This document shows positions 8,695-10,524 of a stretch of 10,524 nucleotides of DNA, in pieces. Each line of letters begins with the position of its first letter. The stretch's first letter is position 1. Position numbers and translations under genes: made by a program. Source of the DNA: Bacteroidota bacterium (GTDB taxonomy: Bacteria; Bacteroidota; Bacteroidia; Bacteroidales; 4484-276); assembly GCA_013203545.1 (NCBI GenBank), contig JABMQA010000754.1:1-10524 (forward strand), read 5' to 3'. The notes beneath the pieces were generated by a model, which worked only from the letters and a program-made list of their open reading frames with translations, was not told the origin of the DNA and ran no database searches.

Positions 8695-8697
8695 TAA
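8695..8697 (+). other. In-frame TAA interrupting propeller repeat 5 of A3
   Basis: TAA lies between MMTGD and IWISYSKDYG. Both sides share one frame. Alignment with A2 repeat 5 is consistent with the stop occupying one residue position, so a substitution is more likely than an indel. Confidence 0.8.
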
Positions 8698-9705
8698 ATA
8701 TGGATAAGTTATTCAAAGGACTACGGTTACAATTGGGATCTACAGGACATTGTTTATGGAAATCCATCCAGCAGTTCGGTTCAATGGGGTGTGAATGTAA
8801 ATTCAATTACAGGTGGTTCGATTGATGGAGAGTGCTATTTGCTTTTGACAGCCTTCTGGGGTATGTATGACAAAGGTTATGCATTTGTTCTTCATTCAAC
8901 CGACAACGGCAAAACCTTTCAGGTAAACCATCCCGTAGCCTGGGGTGGCAGCCAACCGGTGCATACCAATTTTTCTGCCCCCCAATCTGAAGGCACTGCC
9001 CCCCTTACAGTTGAGTGGTGCAACTACTCCATCGGTGAAAACCTGTCCTACTCATGGGATTTTGAAAATGATGGCATTGTTGACAGCAATGAAGAATCTC
9101 CTGTCTTTACTTACGAAGAACCGGGAACCTACTCTGTAAAACTCCACCTTTCGGGAGAATATGCCGATAGCCTGGTTCGGGAGGACTACATCATTGTGTA
9201 TCCACCACCACCAATGCCCCAGGGTCTTTCTGCCGAGGTGATTAATGATGATGTTTACCTGAACTGGCAGCAGGTGAGCAGTAACGATCTGATCGGATAC
9301 AAAGTTTACCGGGATACCGTATTGCTTACTCCCGAACCGATTTCAGATACCACCTTTGCCGAATATAAAATGCCCAACGGCAGCTACGAATATTGTGTGT
9401 CGGCAGTATATCCTTATGGCGTTTCACAACAAACATGTGTGCAGGCCGATATTACCGTAGGGATTGAAGATTATCCAACAGATGGTCTGCGTATTATTGC
9501 CCATCGGGCATCCGGGCAAATCGGGATTTCGTTCCCTGGCACTTTTAACCTGAGGGTTTTTAATATTTCAGGACAAGAAATTTACTCAAAAAACAATTGC
9601 AGAAACAGGGAAAAAGTCTTAACCGGTCAGTTCATCCGAGGGGTGTATATTTTTGTGGTTGAGGATAGAGAACGAAGTATCAGCAGGAAGGTGGCTTTGT
9701 TTTGA
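8698..9705 (+). pseudogene. A3, C-terminal part: last propeller repeats, PKD, fibronectin III-like domain and T9SS-like sorting domain
   Basis: This continues the A3 frame after TAA; the first ATG inside is at 8791, without a signal peptide. It completes repeat 5 (IWISYSKDYG) and gives repeat 6 (GECYLLL, LHSTDNGKTFQVNHP). Numbering from 8791, residues about 59-140 are a PKD domain (WDFENDGIVDS as in A2, YSVKLHL). Residues about 142-226 look like fibronectin type III (GLSAEVINDDVYLNW, GYKVYRD, YEYCVSAVY), absent from A1 and A2. Residues about 229-304 resemble a T9SS sorting domain in the strand NLRVFNISGQEIYS, RGVYIFVV and the basic end SRKVALF, but the usual PNP motif is missing. GC rises to about 50% (9001-9060, hand count) from 38% at 8101-8160. 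It is the detached tail of A3 unless readthrough occurs. Confidence 0.8.
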
Positions 9706-9728
9706 TGGGGAGGTGGAAAGGGATTTAA

Positions 9729-9763
9729 GATGTCCGATGTGTGATGTTTGATATGTGATTGTA
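9729..9763 (+). repeat. Five degenerate 7-bp tandem units (GATGTNN)
   Basis: Consecutive heptamers read GATGTCC, GATGTGT, GATGTTT, GATATGT and GATTGTA, each starting exactly seven bases after the last. They lie in the 103-nt gap between the convergent A3 and regulator genes. No strong hairpin with a T run is visible in the gap. Function is unknown. Confidence 0.7.
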
Positions 9764-9808
9764 CATCTTTGCAACAACCGCAATGCTAATTTGCAATCCA
9801 GATAAATA

Positions 9809-10524
9809 TCAAATTTTCCTTAAAAACGCAAACAGATCATCTTCAGGATTCAGCGAAAGTTTTTTCTTCAGCCGGTAGCGGGCGCTTTTGATGCTGTTGG
9901 GTGAGAGGTTCAGTACAGATGCCGTTTCCTTGATATTAAGATTTAGCTTAATTAAGGCACAATGCCTCAGATCGTGGGTATTTAGTTCTGGTGTAAGTTT
10001 AAGCAGGGTATCGAAAAAATCCGTGTTTATTTGTTCGAAATAGAGTTTAAATACGTCCCAGTCCTTATCGGTTTTCAAACTTTGTTTAACCTGCATCTTC
10101 AGTCGCCGCAAGTCGGGCTTTATATCCTGACCTGCATTTTTTGAAATGGCATCGATGCTTTTGATCAATTCATACAGCATTATGTTTTTTTGCATGATAT
10201 GCAGTGCGTGTGCGGTAAGCTGACGGGTTTTGTAGTCGATTTCCTGGTTCAACTCTTTTGTTTTTAGATCTTTTGTTGCCAGCTCGTTGTTTATGAGCTG
10301 TTTTTCCTGCACCAGCAATTTCTTTTCCTGGAGATAGATGGTTTTATCCTTTTTTCGCCTGGCCCAAATAGAAAAAACCAGCAAAGCCGACATGATCAAA
10401 ATAAAAAAAATCCCTGCAAAAAGCAACTCCTTTATGCGTCGTTGATATTGCCCGCTTTGCCGGAGCAACCGTATTTCCTTTTCCCTTATTTTTGATTCAT
10501 ATTGCGATTGAAGCTCCATAAACC
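9809..10524 (-). CDS. Membrane-anchored HTH (LuxR-like) regulator, C-terminal part (5' end outside window)
   Basis: The stop is TGA (complement of 9809-9811). A Met codon lies at 10517-10519, but the frame stays open to the window edge. The visible N-terminus (MELQSQYESKIREKEIRLL) resembles the linker that follows periplasmic TPRs in Bacteroidota regulators, so the real start is probably upstream. Counting from that Met, residues about 32-52 form one membrane segment (LLFAGIFFILIMSALLVFSI) followed by basic RRKKDK. Residues about 58-100 are a Lys/Glu-rich coiled coil. The C-terminus contains a helix-turn-helix of LuxR/sigma region 4 type (DLRHCALIKLNLNIKETAS, then VLNLSPNSIKSARYRLKKKL). The family is expected to sense a signal through TPRs and bind DNA on the cytoplasmic side. 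It is convergent with the surface-protein run, so no shared operon; control of that run is only a guess. Confidence 0.85.
   Translation of the reverse strand, partial: FMELQSQYESKIREKEIRLLRQSGQYQRRIKELLFAGIFFILIMSALLVFSIWARRKKDKTIYLQEKKLLVQEKQLINNELATKDLKTKELNQEIDYKTRQLTAHALHIMQKNIMLYELIKSIDAISKNAGQDIKPDLRRLKMQVKQSLKTDKDWDVFKLYFEQINTDFFDTLLKLTPELNTHDLRHCALIKLNLNIKETASVLNLSPNSIKSARYRLKKKLSLNPEDDLFAFLRKI

Larger units (their letters stand above)
8036..8697 (+). pseudogene. A3, N-terminal part: signal peptide (frameshifted) and propeller repeats 1-5
   Basis: The natural start is ATG at 8036, 12 nt after B2 and just behind GGAGGG (8027-8032). It reads MKKFFLHICFF and then hits TAA at 8069-8071. 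Shifting one base back within the T8 tract gives LSFIGGGLIAVKAQS, completing a normal signal peptide. An internal ATG at 8059 is in the downstream frame but lacks the basic N-terminus. The mature part starts like A2 (GPTPGEIYF against GPDVGEIYF) and carries the same repeats: GEIYFI with YRSTDHG, GCIYTV with YFSDNFG, GFIYSG with HSEDYG, a divergent fourth, and GELYAY starting the fifth. TAA at 8695-8697 cuts the fifth repeat. Readable protein identity throughout suggests recent damage or a sequencing error. As it stands the product would lack PKD and sorting domains. Confidence 0.8.

Noticed and set aside
8634..8825. 63-codon open frame spanning the A3 TAA in another frame
   Set aside because: The A3 frame on both sides aligns with A2; the other frame has no similarity to the family.
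9769..9796. Two TTGCAA palindromes as a terminator hairpin
   Set aside because: Only six pairs with a 16-base loop, no extension of the stem and no T run after it.

Overview
The window looks like chromosomal DNA of a Bacteroidota bacterium. Three C-termini carry recognisable type IX secretion system (T9SS) sorting domains. The secreted proteins combine PKD, CARDB, FG-GAP-like, parallel beta-helix and gingipain-type (peptidase C25) modules. Most stop codons are TAA and Shine-Dalgarno sequences are weak or absent. I cannot name the genus.

Layout: one + strand run of secreted-protein genes fills about 1-9705, followed by a convergent - strand regulator gene (9809 to the window edge). The run alternates two families, A-B-A-B-A. 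Family A (A1 3-572, 5' cut by the window; A2 1633-3030; A3 8036-9705) has a signal peptide, six Asp-box-like repeats (probable six-bladed propeller), a PKD domain and a T9SS sorting domain. A3 also has a fibronectin type III-like domain. Family B (B1 584-1531; B2 3035-8023) has a signal peptide, a C25 propeptide-like region and a C25 protease domain. B2 continues into CARDB, FG-GAP-like, beta-helix, TPR-like and T9SS sorting segments. Gaps between genes are 11, 101, 4 and 12 nt, so most or all of the run is probably co-transcribed.

Only A2 is visibly intact. B1 stops just inside the protease domain, next to an extra T relative to B2. B2 keeps its His/Cys dyad (H490, C523), but an in-frame TAG at 6641-6643 separates the protease from its sorting domain. 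A3 has a one-base frameshift in a T8 tract inside its signal peptide and an in-frame TAA at 8695-8697. In each damaged gene the lesions leave a product without a signal peptide or without a sorting signal. Decay, phase-variable or slippage-dependent expression, and sequencing error are all possible.

Hand counts show mosaic base composition: about 28-40% GC in most of the run, with patches near 47-58% GC (about 4085-4200, 6421 onward in B2, and the C-terminal half of A3). This suggests recombination among paralogues. If expressed, the A and B products would probably be exported by Sec, moved across the outer membrane by T9SS, and act on the surface or outside the cell. The substrate and any A-B partnership are not shown by the sequence.
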